A stretch of 64,000 nt of DNA from Acidobacteriaceae bacterium (GTDB taxonomy: Bacteria > Acidobacteriota > Terriglobia > Terriglobales > Acidobacteriaceae). Below the pieces are notes generated by a model. That model saw only the letters and a program-made list of their open reading frames with translations, did no database searches and was not told where the DNA came from. The position numbers and the translations under genes were made by a program. Shown here piece by piece: positions 16,793 through 26,338 of the stretch (positions are counted from its first letter, which is position 1; each line of letters starts with the position of its first letter). The stretch is taken from positions 1 to 64,000 of the forward strand of contig PLHW01000037.1 in NCBI GenBank assembly GCA_003139095.1. The letters run 5' to 3'.

Positions 16793-17863
16793 GTGGGAGT
16801 CGCGCAAACCGAGCCAACCACCCCCTTCGTGCCCCGCCGCTGGCTGCGCGGCGGTCACATGCAGACGCTCGCCAGTTTTCTCGTGCGCCGCCGCTTTCGC
16901 GTGCCCGCGCCCGAAGACCGCATGATCGAGGTCGCGCCCGGCGTCCAGGTGCTGTGCCAATGCCACTGGCAACACGACCGCGAAAACGCGCTCACCATCG
17001 TCGTTGTCCACGGCCTCGAAGGCTCCGGCGAATCCCAGTACATGCTCGGCATCACCGAGAAGGCGCTGCGCCTCGGCATGAACGTAATCCGCTACAACCA
17101 GCGCAACTGCGGTGGCACCGATGCGCTAGCCCCGGTCCTCTACCATTCCGGCTTGTCCGGAGACATCGCCGCCGTCGCCCGCGAACTCATTTCGCGCGAT
17201 CGCATCCAGCGCCTCGCCCTCGTCGGTTTTTCCATGGGCGGCAATCTAGTCCTGAAACTTGCCGGCGAGTGGGGAGCGCACGGGCCCCCGCAATTCCGCG
17301 CCGTCGTCGCCGTCTGTCCTGCGCTCGATCTCGCCACCTCCGCCGACGCCTTGCACGAGCCGCTGAATCGCATCTACGAAATTTATTTCCTTCTTGCGCT
17401 CCGCCGCAGAATGCTTCAGAAAGCCCGCCTCTTTCCGCAACATTTTGATACCGCCCGCCTCAAGGGCCTCCGCAGTCTGCGCGAATTCGACGACAAAGTG
17501 ACGGCGTACTATTGCGGCTTCGCCGGCGCCGATGATTACTACGACCGAGCCTCGGCCGCCCACGTAGTAGGCCAAATTGCCGTTCCCGCGCTCGTTCTCC
17601 ACGCCGCCAACGATCCCTTCATCCGCATCACCCAGGAAACGCGTAAGAAAATTCTCGCCAATCCAAACATCAACTTCGTAGAGACGAAAGACGGCGGCCA
17701 TTGCGCCTTCATGTCCGACCCAGACGGCGCAAGTCGACCACGTACAAACCCAAACGCCGAAAATGCAAACGCCGCAAACGGCCCGCAACAAAAATTCCCC
17801 GCAGGCGATGACGGCTACTGGGCCGAGACTGAGATCGTGAAATTCCTCAGCAGGTTTCAATGA
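16793..17863 (+). CDS. Alpha/beta hydrolase, YheT family
   Basis: The GTG-started 356-residue protein shows the YheT hallmarks: RRWLRGGHMQT at the N-terminus, YNQRNCGGTD before the nucleophile, and the elbow GFSMGGN with the catalytic Ser. The Asp (LHAANDPFI) and His (DGGHCAFM) of the triad are also visible. The family are esterases of uncertain substrate. After the catalytic His the protein carries an insert of roughly 35 residues rich in Asn and Ala; in its DNA a 15-base unit is duplicated (17752-17781). The insert keeps frame, so the enzyme should be intact. Confidence 0.9.
   Translation: MGVAQTEPTTPFVPRRWLRGGHMQTLASFLVRRRFRVPAPEDRMIEVAPGVQVLCQCHWQHDRENALTIVVVHGLEGSGESQYMLGITEKALRLGMNVIRYNQRNCGGTDALAPVLYHSGLSGDIAAVARELISRDRIQRLALVGFSMGGNLVLKLAGEWGAHGPPQFRAVVAVCPALDLATSADALHEPLNRIYEIYFLLALRRRMLQKARLFPQHFDTARLKGLRSLREFDDKVTAYYCGFAGADDYYDRASAAHVVGQIAVPALVLHAANDPFIRITQETRKKILANPNINFVETKDGGHCAFMSDPDGASRPRTNPNAENANAANGPQQKFPAGDDGYWAETEIVKFLSRFQ
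17752..17781 (+). repeat. 15-base tandem duplication inside the YheT gene
   Basis: Two adjacent 15-base units begin AAACGCCG and encode similar Asn/Ala-rich residues. Because 15 is a multiple of three, the frame is kept. Confidence 0.6.
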
Positions 17864-17933
17864 ACCCGTGTTAAAGCTTCATGTCGAGAGGAACCCGATA
17901 TGATTTGCGACTCGCACGAGAGAGCAGGTTCTG

Positions 17934-18701
17934 ATGGATGCTGATTTCTCGGTCGAATTGGGTCCCGACGATCCGGTGCTGGACTTTCCCTGGAAAGATC
18001 CGGCAGGCAAACTCGCCTACTTCGATCTGAAGCGCCAGCCAGAGTTGATTACTCAACTGGAAGAAACGCAAAAATTTCCGGAACTCGCAGAATTTTTGCG
18101 CGCAATCAACTCGCCGCGCAGCCCAATGCAAAGCGCAAAGTGCGACGCCTGGTCGACCACCAACCTGACCCCGGAAGAAGAAATATTCAACGCCACATTC
18201 AAATTCGCCAGCTACGTCGACCTGGTTTTCGCCGACGCGAATGAAGCAGAAGCGATCCGCCCAACCGTTGATCGCGCAGTTGATCGCGCAAATGATCGTG
18301 CAAAAATTGACGACGCAAAAACTCCCCGCCGCCAATCCTTCCCCGCCCACGAAGATATTGCCAAGCGCCTGACCGAGTTGCTGCGCCGCGCCCCCGAGAT
18401 GCCCGCCTCCGTCGAAGTCATCATCCGCCGCTGCTTCTTCGTGATCGCCGCCGCGCCGCGGGAAGCCTCCAATCCTCTTGAGGGTTTCTACTTCTCCCTG
18501 TACGTCAACGGCTATGGCAAGGACGAGTCGACCGCCTGCCGACAATGGACGGTGGCGTTAAAGCTCGCCGCCAACGCAATCACACAAGTATCGGCGAAGT
18601 CCGGGCCGGATCCCAAAAAAGCCTATAAGCCATTGAGTAAGAAATACTTTACGAAAAAACGGAAATGTCGCCCTCAATCCGAGTCGACTCCCCCGCTATA
18701 A
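17934..18701 (+). CDS. Hypothetical protein with internal micro-repeats
   Basis: A 255-residue soluble protein with AGCAGG five bases before its ATG. No family recognised. The N-terminal half is acidic and Pro-containing (SVELGPDDPVLDFPWKDP). The middle carries the repeat VDRAVDRANDRAKIDDAK encoded by 12-base tandem units. The second half (KRLTELLRRAPEMPASVEVII, then a hydrophobic FFVIAAAP strand) looks like a mixed alpha/beta fold. The tail is strongly basic (KKAYKPLSKKYFTKKRKCR), which suggests binding to nucleic acid or membrane. It lies 70 bases after the YheT gene and may be in the same transcript. Confidence 0.68.
   Translation: MDADFSVELGPDDPVLDFPWKDPAGKLAYFDLKRQPELITQLEETQKFPELAEFLRAINSPRSPMQSAKCDAWSTTNLTPEEEIFNATFKFASYVDLVFADANEAEAIRPTVDRAVDRANDRAKIDDAKTPRRQSFPAHEDIAKRLTELLRRAPEMPASVEVIIRRCFFVIAAAPREASNPLEGFYFSLYVNGYGKDESTACRQWTVALKLAANAITQVSAKSGPDPKKAYKPLSKKYFTKKRKCRPQSESTPPL
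18267..18317 (+). repeat. 12-base tandem repeat inside the hypothetical gene
   Basis: Two identical 12-base units (GTTGATCGCGCA) are followed by a third with three changes (AATGATCGTGCA) and a diverged 15-base fourth. Frame is preserved. Confidence 0.7.
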
Positions 18702-18844
18702 CTTATTGAAAAATAAATATCTTACAAAATCCACCCTTCAATCCTCCCGTAAGTTATTGAAAAATAAATACTTTACATCTAAGTCCTTATTCTTCAAAGA
18801 CCTGGCCAAAGTCTCCTCCTAAGTCTTTGACTTTTAAAGATCGC
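18699..18844. repeat. AT-rich repeats, four related units
   Basis: Two 27-base units (18699-18725 and 18750-18776) differ at only a few positions and share TTATTGAAAAATAAATA. Two shorter degenerate relatives start with TAAGTC at 18780 and 18820. A similar unit occurs at 38787-38812. They stand out from the GC-rich surroundings and fill most of the gap between the convergent genes. Apart from these repeats I see nothing in the 252-base gap. Confidence 0.6.
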
Positions 18845-18953
18845 ACCATGGGGGATATTGTTACTAACTGTTAAACAAGGCTGTCTTGACGCTCTTGTTC
18901 ACGCCTTTCGCCACGCTGATTTCGAGTTCGCCGAAGAGAGCGCGTTCCGTCGC

Positions 18954-20198
18954 CTATTCCGCCGTTTTCGGTTCCGCCATCACCCGCGTTCGCAGCGACT
19001 CACCAACTGCCTTCCAATTCACCCGCGTCCGCAGAATCGCCAGGATCAGCATGAACACGATAATCTCCAGCAGCCCGCGCGAAGCCGTCACAATTCCCAC
19101 GCTGCGTTTTGGCAGCAGCGAAAACCGTCCATACACAAACTCAATGTGTACCCAATAAACCAGCAGGGAAGCCTGCCCCAGTTGAATCAGCGGGCTGAAG
19201 CGCGTCGCCCACGCTCCAAGCTTCGCAAGCGCCCAATGGCACCACGCGTAACTCACAAAGCAAATCATCAGCAGCATGCCAACGCGCATCATGAAGAAGT
19301 TCGGGCTTGTGTGCCAGTAATCGTAGACGGAATAAAGCTGTACAGATGAATGATCGAGCCCCCACGCAACCGCAATCGCAGCCGCGCCCACAGCCGCAAA
19401 CGCCCCCAGAATCGCTGCCGTTCGCTCTCGTCCCCTATCGCTGAACAGGATGAATCCCGCAGCCAGCCCCGCAAAGGCAAACCCAGCCCAGGGAAAGATG
19501 CAGAACAGCCAAGGCTGAGGCGCTCCAAGGTTGTGGCATCCGTCGATGTAAGACTCGATCTCCCACGGAAGCCACGTTGGTCGCCACGTTGTATAAAGCG
19601 GCGCAGTAAGCAGCGCAATCGCCACAACCACGCCCATCGCTCCAATCACCAGCGCGCCAACCGGAGTTTGAGGGACAGTCGAGGAATCCCGATCTCGTCG
19701 CGCCAGCCGAAGAACCAAGCCGCACAACAGCGCCATCAGAATCATCGAGAGCCCGATGACGTTCAACACGTCAACGCGGAACAGATCCGTCCAAGGCGCC
19801 CATCCCCACGCAATCGCATACTCCTGCACCCGAAACGCCAGCCCAAACGCGACGATCTCAGCCCCGCGAGTCGCCATCTTCCGCGTGATCTCGCCCGCAC
19901 CAAGCCCCTTCCGAATCAGCTTCCCAGTAACCAGCGCAAACGAAACTCCCGCCAGGAAAAGGAACAGCGGCGCCGGCAAAGTCCCCAACCGCTGCGACCC
20001 CTTGAGGAATGAAGTATTGCGCGCCGCCCCGCCCAGCCATGAGTCATAGCAATGCGTCTGAAACATCAGCACGCAAGCCAGCCCGCGCATCCAGTCGATC
20101 CAATCTAGACGCGCGAACCGCGATGCCGGGAGAGATGCCACAGGAGACGCCGGACGAGAGCCCAACCGAGATGCCGTGCCAGACGAAGCAGAAGTCAC
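18954..20198 (-). CDS. DUF1624 membrane protein (heparan acetyltransferase-like)
   Basis: The 414-residue protein has about ten membrane helices and the N-terminal signature RLDWIDWMRGLACVLMFQTH, typical of DUF1624 and related acyltransferase-3-like proteins that move acyl groups across the membrane. The His in MFQTHCYDSW fits the family's acyl acceptor. The start is a GTG with a weak site, preceding a Ser/Ala-rich leader (ASRLGSRPASPVASLPAS) encoded by imperfect GC-rich repeats, so a later start is possible. Substrate unknown. It ends in the AT-rich repeat region. Confidence 0.82.
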   Translation of the reverse strand: MTSASSGTASRLGSRPASPVASLPASRFARLDWIDWMRGLACVLMFQTHCYDSWLGGAARNTSFLKGSQRLGTLPAPLFLFLAGVSFALVTGKLIRKGLGAGEITRKMATRGAEIVAFGLAFRVQEYAIAWGWAPWTDLFRVDVLNVIGLSMILMALLCGLVLRLARRDRDSSTVPQTPVGALVIGAMGVVVAIALLTAPLYTTWRPTWLPWEIESYIDGCHNLGAPQPWLFCIFPWAGFAFAGLAAGFILFSDRGRERTAAILGAFAAVGAAAIAVAWGLDHSSVQLYSVYDYWHTSPNFFMMRVGMLLMICFVSYAWCHWALAKLGAWATRFSPLIQLGQASLLVYWVHIEFVYGRFSLLPKRSVGIVTASRGLLEIIVFMLILAILRTRVNWKAVGESLRTRVMAEPKTAE

Positions 20199-20249
20199 CG
20201 CGAGAGTTTAACGTGTTCCCTCGCCTCACACCAAGGGAGTTCGACTCTC

Positions 20250-20280
20250 GCGGAGAAATGTCTCCGTCAAAGTTCTCCGC
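20250..20280. other. Hairpin next to the cytochrome c stop codon
   Basis: An 8-bp perfect stem (GCGGAGAA / TTCTCCGC) around a 15-base loop lies immediately beyond the stop codon of the minus-strand cytochrome gene. It has no T run, so terminator function is uncertain. Confidence 0.35.
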
Positions 20281-20610
20281 TCACTTCTGATTTGCCGCCT
20301 TGATCTGCTGCACCAGTTGATCGATGTCGGAGTCGGCGAGTTTGCCGGTGAACTTAGGCATGTGGCCTTTTCCGTTGGCGATCATGCCGCGAAGTTCATC
20401 GGCCGAAGCGCCAGCGACCTTTTCCGAAACGAGCGATGGCCCGCCAAAGTGTCGCCCCTCAGCGGTTTTGCCGTGGCACTTGGCGCAGTCCTTCTTGTAA
20501 ATCGGATTGCCCGTCAGGGCCGCAGAGTTGGCGTTGCTGTCATCCGCGAAGCAGGCTGCGGAAACGAGAACTGCGGAGACAAAGAGGAGTACCAAGATTT
20601 TCTGGCTCAT
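20281..20610 (-). CDS. Small periplasmic monoheme cytochrome c
   Basis: The 109-residue product has a signal peptide (ILVLLFVSAVLVSAACFA), one heme-binding site CAKCH (42-46) and a Met in GHMPKF suitable as sixth ligand, the pattern of class I cytochromes c. It would carry electrons in the periplasm, for example between a quinol complex and an oxidase. The start at MSQKI puts the signal peptide at the terminus; the upstream Met would add 15 unsupported residues. The gene stands alone, 83 bases from the divergent DUF1624 gene's start and divergent from the TPR protein gene. Confidence 0.9.
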   Translation of the reverse strand: MSQKILVLLFVSAVLVSAACFADDSNANSAALTGNPIYKKDCAKCHGKTAEGRHFGGPSLVSEKVAGASADELRGMIANGKGHMPKFTGKLADSDIDQLVQQIKAANQK

Positions 20611-20796
20611 AGTGTCATCGGAAAAGTTAAAGCGGTTCAGAATATTTGGATGCAAGCTCGAGATGATTATGCATCATAAGTTTTACAATCGGCCTGCAAG
20701 TTCCGCATTCGGAAAGCGCAGGTGTCCGGCGCTCCCAGCCGTGCTAGCATTTTCTGGAGCACCATCTTCCGAGTGTCCGGATTGCATGGAATTATC

Positions 20797-22794
20797 GTGA
20801 ATAGATTCTGTCAGGTCGGCATTTGTGCCCTTGCGCTGCTGCTCTCGGCCTTTTTGCCCGCCGGCGCGTGGGCAAAAGATGAGACGAAGTGGATCGAAAT
20901 CCACAGCGCGCATTTTTCCGTCCTCACCGATGCCGGCGAAAAGCGTGGCCGCGAAGTCTCACTCCGCATGGAGCAGATGCGCTCCGTCTTCGGCGAACTG
21001 CTGAAGAAGGACAAATTGAAAATGTCGGTCCCCGTCACCGTGATCGCGCTCAAAAGTGACAAGCAGTACGGAACTTTCGCGCCGGAAAAGCAAAACAAGG
21101 CGGGCGGTTTCTACGTTCCCGGTTATGACCGCGTTTATATCGTACTCAATATGTTTGAAGTCGAGCCCTGGCGCGCCATTGCGCATCCCCTCGGACATTA
21201 TTTCCTGAACTATAACTACCCTCCCGTGCAGGGCTGGTTCGACGAAGGCATGGCCGAATATTTCGGTGCCGTACAAATCGACAAGGAAGTGAACATAGGC
21301 GGCGATCCCGAACTTGCCCCCGAATGGCACGAAGATATCTTTGAGCAAATGGTGCGCGATCCAACAACTCCGCAGTCGCTCACGCAACTCGCCAGTTCCC
21401 CCGTATGGATTTCGATGACCGACCTGTTCACCATGAAGCACGACGGTTCGGGATTGCGCGAGGGCTCGCGCCACACCCTCTACTATGCCCAGTCCTGGGC
21501 GGCCGTGCACTACCTGATCAACAAGAAGAAGATGCCGGAAGTCGGGACCTACTTTGATCTTGTGCTCAATCAGAAGGTCCCGATCGATAAGGCAGTCGTG
21601 CAGGCGTTCGACATGACGCCGGCGCAAATGGAAGACGCCATCAAAGCTTATTTCGAGTCGTTAGCCAATCTGGGCATCGCGCTGGACCAGTCAAAGAAGC
21701 CGATTGCCGACCCCGGAGAAATTGCGCAGCCCTATCATTTTCCCGTGCCCATCGATGCCGACAACTTGGGAGTGGCAATCACAGCCATGCCGGAGTCGGA
21801 AGCCAAGGCGGTGATCGGCGACGTAATGGCGCGGATTCCCGAGCACCGCGATCAGGCCCTCCGCGACCTCCAGCAATTGGCCGCCGACCCGAAGGAAAAT
21901 GAAGCGGCGCATCGCGGCCTGGCGCGCGATTATTTGCAGCAGAAGCGCTTTGACGTGGCGGCGCAGGAGCTCGATAAAGCCGCCGAACTCAATCCGCGCG
22001 ATCCCTGGATCTGGTACTACCGCTCGGTTTTGAAATATCGCAAGGCCCAGGCCACACGCCAGGACATGCAGGGTATTGCGAATATGATGCAGGATCTGCG
22101 GGCAGTGGTCGATTGGTATCCGGACCTGGCGGATGCCTACAACATGCTCGCCATGGCGCGCGTCGAGGGCGGCGGGATCAATTCCGCGCTCGAGGCACAA
22201 AAGCAAGCCATCGCGCTCGCGCCGCGCAATCTCGAATATCAGTACAACCTCGGGCAGATGTTCATCGCGGGCAAAAAATGGGACCAGGCGCGCGACGTCT
22301 TCACGCGCTTGAAGGAAGGGACGGACAAGGTTGCGGCCGCCGCCGCCAAGCAGCAACTCGAAGATCTGGCTTCGCTGCAAAAGTATGGAGTTCGTCCGCA
22401 GCTTTCCGCCGCCGGCGCTACCGCGGGTGCCGCAAACACGCCCTCGGCAATGGCCAGCGGCACTCCGGCCCCCGCCGCCTCGAACACGGCGAATACCGCC
22501 CCCGACGATGACGACTCCGCGCCCAAGCCCGCGCCCGTGAAGCCCGCAATCACCGGGCCCGTACTCTTCCTGAAAGGCAAGATCGTCAGTAGCGATTGCT
22601 CAAAAGCCCCGGAGGCTGCGATCACGTTCCTGAGCGGCATGACGACTTATAAGATGCATGCTTCGGACTACAAATCGCTGGTCGTGATCGGCGCGGACCA
22701 ATTCTCTTGCGACTGGGCAAATCGTCCGGTATCGGTTAACTATCGCGCCACGGGGAAGCGCGAAGGGGAAGTGATTTCGATCGAAATGCGGTAG
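20797..22794 (+). CDS. Secreted peptidase-MA-like TPR protein, broken active site
   Basis: The GTG start gives a signal peptide (VGICALALLLSAFLPAGAWA). Residues about 30-330 resemble the DUF1570/peptidase MA-like domain, including the downstream Glu helix FDEGMAEYFG (E150-E154). Where HExxH is expected the protein reads HPLGH (130-134), so the catalytic Glu is missing and it is probably not a protease. Residues about 360-540 form TPR-like helices (AHRGLARDYLQQKRFDVAAQELDKA in outline). A Pro/Ala-rich linker follows, then a small C-terminal beta domain of about 70 residues. It may act as an exported scaffold, by inference. It lies 83 bases before hppD. Confidence 0.82.
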   Translation: MNRFCQVGICALALLLSAFLPAGAWAKDETKWIEIHSAHFSVLTDAGEKRGREVSLRMEQMRSVFGELLKKDKLKMSVPVTVIALKSDKQYGTFAPEKQNKAGGFYVPGYDRVYIVLNMFEVEPWRAIAHPLGHYFLNYNYPPVQGWFDEGMAEYFGAVQIDKEVNIGGDPELAPEWHEDIFEQMVRDPTTPQSLTQLASSPVWISMTDLFTMKHDGSGLREGSRHTLYYAQSWAAVHYLINKKKMPEVGTYFDLVLNQKVPIDKAVVQAFDMTPAQMEDAIKAYFESLANLGIALDQSKKPIADPGEIAQPYHFPVPIDADNLGVAITAMPESEAKAVIGDVMARIPEHRDQALRDLQQLAADPKENEAAHRGLARDYLQQKRFDVAAQELDKAAELNPRDPWIWYYRSVLKYRKAQATRQDMQGIANMMQDLRAVVDWYPDLADAYNMLAMARVEGGGINSALEAQKQAIALAPRNLEYQYNLGQMFIAGKKWDQARDVFTRLKEGTDKVAAAAAKQQLEDLASLQKYGVRPQLSAAGATAGAANTPSAMASGTPAPAASNTANTAPDDDDSAPKPAPVKPAITGPVLFLKGKIVSSDCSKAPEAAITFLSGMTTYKMHASDYKSLVVIGADQFSCDWANRPVSVNYRATGKREGEVISIEMR

Positions 22795-22877
22795 CACGTG
22801 TATGGTGCGCGTCCTGATGCACTCCGCCTGCGCTTCCCCGGCATCAAAATGTGCGAATATGGAACGGGGAACTGAGG

Positions 22878-23963
22878 ATGGAGAATCCACTCAAGCTGAA
22901 GCGCATTCATCACGTCGAATTCTGGGTTGGCAACGCGCGTCAGGCCGCATTTTATTACCGCAAGGGCTTCGGGTTTTCGCAAGTGGCGTACAGCGGACTG
23001 GAAACCGGCCATCGGCAACGCACCTCCTACGCGCTCAGTCAGGGCAAGGCAAATTTCCTTTTGACTACGCCGCTGACGCCCGACGATCCCGCCGCAGATC
23101 ACATCAAAAAACATGGTGACGGCGTGCGTGATATCGCGCTCGAGGTCGCCGATGCGGATGAGGCATTTGCCGAGGCGGTGCGCCGCGGAGCGAAGCCAGC
23201 CGAGGAGCCGCACGATCTATCCGATGAGCACGGCACCGTACGCCGCGCCGCCGTTCATACCTACGGCGACACAATCCACTCCTTGATTTCGTACAAAGAC
23301 TACAAAGGCCCGTTCCTGCCCGGTTTTATGGCCGCTCCCGTTGCCGGAGACGACTGCGGCATCCTTCGCATCGATCACATCGTCGGCAACGTCGAACTCG
23401 GCCAGATGCGGCACTGGGCGGACTTCTACACCCGCGTCTTCGGCTTCCATCGCTACATCACCTTCGACGACAAAGATATTTCCACCGAGTACAGCGCGCT
23501 CATGAGCATCGTGATGTCCGACGATTCACACTCGGTAAAATTCCCCATCAACGAGCCCGCGCCCGCGCGCAAGAAGAGTCAGATTCAGGAATACATCGAG
23601 GCATACGGCGGCGCTGGGGCGCAGCACATCGCCCTCCAGTGTAAAGACGTGCTTTACACGGTTAGCAAACTGGAAAAGAACGGAATGGAATTCTTGCGCG
23701 TGCCCGACGCATACTATGATGCCCTGCCGGCGCGGGTCGGGCCGCTCGAGGAACCGATCGGCACGCTAAAGTCTCTGGGAGTGCTTGTGGACCGCGACGA
23801 CGAAGGCTATCTTCTACAGATCTTTTCCAAGCCCGTGGAAGACCGGCCCACCGTATTTTTCGAGGTCATCCAGCGCAAGGGCAGCCGCGGCTTCGGTAAA
23901 GGAAATTTCAAGGCGCTGTTTGAGTCAATCGAACTGGAGCAGGCGCGGCGCGGCAATCTATAG
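22878..23963 (+). CDS. hppD: 4-hydroxyphenylpyruvate dioxygenase
   Basis: This iron enzyme converts 4-hydroxyphenylpyruvate to homogentisate in tyrosine breakdown. Two glyoxalase-type halves are seen. The iron-binding residues fit RIDHIVGN (His), GAQHIAL (His) and [10 protein letters not shown] (Glu), and the C-terminal [18 protein letters not shown] is diagnostic. At 361 residues it has normal length. The start MENPLK is chosen because GGGGAACTGAGG precedes it; a GTG nine codons upstream would add an atypical extension. hmgA follows after 16 bases, so these form an operon with the next genes. Confidence 0.97.
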   Translation: MENPLKLKRIHHVEFWVGNARQAAFYYRKGFGFSQVAYSGLETGHRQRTSYALSQGKANFLLTTPLTPDDPAADHIKKHGDGVRDIALEVADADEAFAEAVRRGAKPAEEPHDLSDEHGTVRRAAVHTYGDTIHSLISYKDYKGPFLPGFMAAPVAGDDCGILRIDHIVGNVELGQMRHWADFYTRVFGFHRYITFDDKDISTEYSALMSIVMSDDSHSVKFPINEPAPARKKSQIQEYIEAYGGAGAQHIALQCKDVLYTVSKLEKNGMEFLRVPDAYYDALPARVGPLEEPIGTLKSLGVLVDRDDEGYLLQIFSKPVEDRPTVFFEVIQRKGSRGFGKGNFKALFESIELEQARRGNL

Positions 23964-23979
23964 GCGGGGAAACGTCGAA

Positions 23980-25344
23980 ATGGCAACAGCAGAGACTACC
24001 AATGTAAGTGCGGCTACCGATCGCCCCAACAACGGCGCGAAGTTGGACCTGCGTTATCAGTCCGGCTTCGGCAACGAATTCGCCAGCGAGGCGGTGGAAG
24101 GCACGTTGCCGCGCGGCCAGAATTCTCCTCAAAAGGTAGCGCACGGCCTCTACGCCGAACAACTCAGCGGCACTCCATTTACCGCGCCCCGCGTGGCCAA
24201 TCGCCGCACCTGGCTCTACCGCATCCGTCCCTCGGTGGCGCACAAGCCATTTGCCCCGATCGCTTCGGGAAAATTGCGCAGCGCTCCGTTCGATGAACTC
24301 CCAACGCCGCCCAATCAACTCCGCTGGATGCCGATTCCGATTCCAGTTGCCATGGAGCGCACCGATTTCATCGACGGCCTCATCACCATGGCTGGCAACG
24401 GCAACGTCCACACACACTCGGGGCTGGCGATTCACATCTACGTCGCAAACACCTCGATGACCAATCGGTTTTTTTATAACGCCGACGGCGAGATGCTGAT
24501 CGTGCCGCAGATGGGCCGTCTGCTCCTGCGCACGGAGATGGGCCTGCTCGAAGCCGCGCCCGGCGAAATCGCGGTCATTCAGCGCGGAATTCGTTTTCGC
24601 GTCGAACTGCTCGACAAAGAGGCGCGTGGATACATCTGCGAGAATTACGGCGCGCTTCTGCGCCTGCCCGATCTCGGCCCCATCGGCGCCAACGGTCTGG
24701 CCAATCCGCGCGACTTCCTTTCTCCAGTCGCGGCTTTCGAAGACACGCAGGGCGACTTTCGCATCGTGACGAAGTTTCAGGGCAGGCTTTGGGAAGCCGC
24801 CATCGATCACTCGCCGCTGAACGTCGTTGCGTGGCACGGAAACTACGTTCCCTATAAATATGATCTGGCAAATTTCAATTGCATCAACACGGTGAGCTTC
24901 GACCATCCCGATCCTTCGATTTATACGGTGCTCACTTCACCCTCGGAAATTGCCGGCACCGCGAATCTTGACTTCGTAATTTTTCCGCCGCGTTGGATGG
25001 TTGCCGAGCGCACCTTCCGTCCCCCCTGGTTCCATCGCAATTTTATGAACGAGTTCATGGGGCTGGTTTGTGGCGAGTACGATGCCAAGGCGGAAGGCTT
25101 TGTCCCCGGCGGCGCCAGCTTGCACAATTGCATGGCGGGCCACGGCCCAGACACCGAGACCTTCGAGAAAGCAAGCAATGCCGACCTGAAACCGGTTCGC
25201 ATTCAAGACACGCTGGCTTTTATGTTCGAGACCCGCTTTGTCTGTCAGCCAACGAAATATGCGCTTGAGACTTCCGAGCTCGATCGTCAATACTTCGAGG
25301 TCTGGCAGGGTCTGGGCAAAAAGTTTGACGTGCCGGGCAGCTAG
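23980..25344 (+). CDS. hmgA: Homogentisate 1,2-dioxygenase
   Basis: The enzyme opens the ring of homogentisate to maleylacetoacetate. The sequence shows the family start [13 protein letters not shown], the [17 protein letters not shown] segment and [11 protein letters not shown], which carry iron-binding His residues. At 454 residues it is of normal length with a short extra N-terminus. The ATG lies about nine bases after GGGGA. The following gene starts three bases after the stop, so translation is likely coupled. Confidence 0.97.
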   Translation: MATAETTNVSAATDRPNNGAKLDLRYQSGFGNEFASEAVEGTLPRGQNSPQKVAHGLYAEQLSGTPFTAPRVANRRTWLYRIRPSVAHKPFAPIASGKLRSAPFDELPTPPNQLRWMPIPIPVAMERTDFIDGLITMAGNGNVHTHSGLAIHIYVANTSMTNRFFYNADGEMLIVPQMGRLLLRTEMGLLEAAPGEIAVIQRGIRFRVELLDKEARGYICENYGALLRLPDLGPIGANGLANPRDFLSPVAAFEDTQGDFRIVTKFQGRLWEAAIDHSPLNVVAWHGNYVPYKYDLANFNCINTVSFDHPDPSIYTVLTSPSEIAGTANLDFVIFPPRWMVAERTFRPPWFHRNFMNEFMGLVCGEYDAKAEGFVPGGASLHNCMAGHGPDTETFEKASNADLKPVRIQDTLAFMFETRFVCQPTKYALETSELDRQYFEVWQGLGKKFDVPGS

Positions 25345-25347
25345 CGA

Positions 25348-26331
25348 ATGAACTCCAACGCAATCGAGGCGAGGCGGGATACCGACGGCGCAGTCCGCGC
25401 GTCCTCGGTCTTGCTGCGCAACCTGATTGACTACGCGGGCCTGTTTCCGCCAGCCTCGCTCGGCCTGAACGAAGCCGTAACGAATTACGCGGACTACTCG
25501 CGCTCCGAACATAGCTGGATCCTCGGGCGCTTCATCGTTCCCGCAACGCGTCTCGCCGAGTGCGCAGACGCTACTGCTCGCCCGCGTAACGAACGCGACG
25601 GAGCGCCATCGCCCAAAGGACTTTCAGTCTTGCTCGGTGCAGATTTTCTTTCTGACATTGCGCGCATTCGCGAATTCAATGCTCACTACAACTCCCGCCG
25701 CGGACATGAGGCAGAATCCGCCCCGGTGCAATCCAAAGTGCAATCCGTTGAGGTGAAGATCGGAAGTCCTGAAGAAGTCGAGAGGATCAGCCGCGCTCTT
25801 CCCGCCGAACTGGAAACGTACCTCGAAATCCCATGGTCAAACGATGGCGCGTCGAATCTCATGCGCGATTGCATTGCGGCAGTCGCGGATTGCGGGCGGC
25901 GCGCCAAGCTTCGCACTGGCGGCGAAACCGCCGATAAGTTTCCCGTGCCCGCGACCGTTCTGGAATTCATTCAGCTCTGCGCCGAATTTAACATTCCTTT
26001 CAAAGCGACCGCCGGCCTTCATCATCCGCTGCGCTCGCGCCACCGTCTTACGTATCAACCCGACAGCCCATCTGGAACCATGCACGGCTTCCTGAACGTT
26101 TTTCTTGCGTCCGCTTTCCTGCACGCCGGAATGGAACCCGCGCTCGCTCTCGATTTGCTCAACGAACAATCCGCCGACGCTTTCGAGTTCGGCGCGGCTA
26201 GCGTCGCTTGGCGCAACCACCAACTGAGCCTGGATGACCTCGCCGCGACGCGCGAGAGCTTCGCAATTTCCTTTGGCTCATGCTCCTTCACCGAGCCGAT
26301 TGACGACCTGCGCGCCTTAAAGCTCCTGTAA
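25348..26331 (+). CDS. Unknown protein encoded within the tyrosine-degradation operon
   Basis: The 327-residue cytoplasmic protein lies tightly between hmgA and fahA (gaps of 3 and 7 bases), the position where maleylacetoacetate isomerase (maiA) is often found. It does not look like the glutathione-transferase fold of MaiA: there is no N-terminal thioredoxin-like motif. Instead it has alternating strands and helices (AKLRTGG, PFKATAGLHHPLR, VEVKIGSPEEVERI) suggestive of a TIM barrel, and it has conserved-looking His, Arg and Lys residues in those strand ends. It begins with SVLLRNLIDYAGLFPPASL. A role in the isomerisation or regulation of the pathway is inference only. Confidence 0.8.
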   Translation: MNSNAIEARRDTDGAVRASSVLLRNLIDYAGLFPPASLGLNEAVTNYADYSRSEHSWILGRFIVPATRLAECADATARPRNERDGAPSPKGLSVLLGADFLSDIARIREFNAHYNSRRGHEAESAPVQSKVQSVEVKIGSPEEVERISRALPAELETYLEIPWSNDGASNLMRDCIAAVADCGRRAKLRTGGETADKFPVPATVLEFIQLCAEFNIPFKATAGLHHPLRSRHRLTYQPDSPSGTMHGFLNVFLASAFLHAGMEPALALDLLNEQSADAFEFGAASVAWRNHQLSLDDLAATRESFAISFGSCSFTEPIDDLRALKLL

Positions 26332-26338
26332 AAAATTT

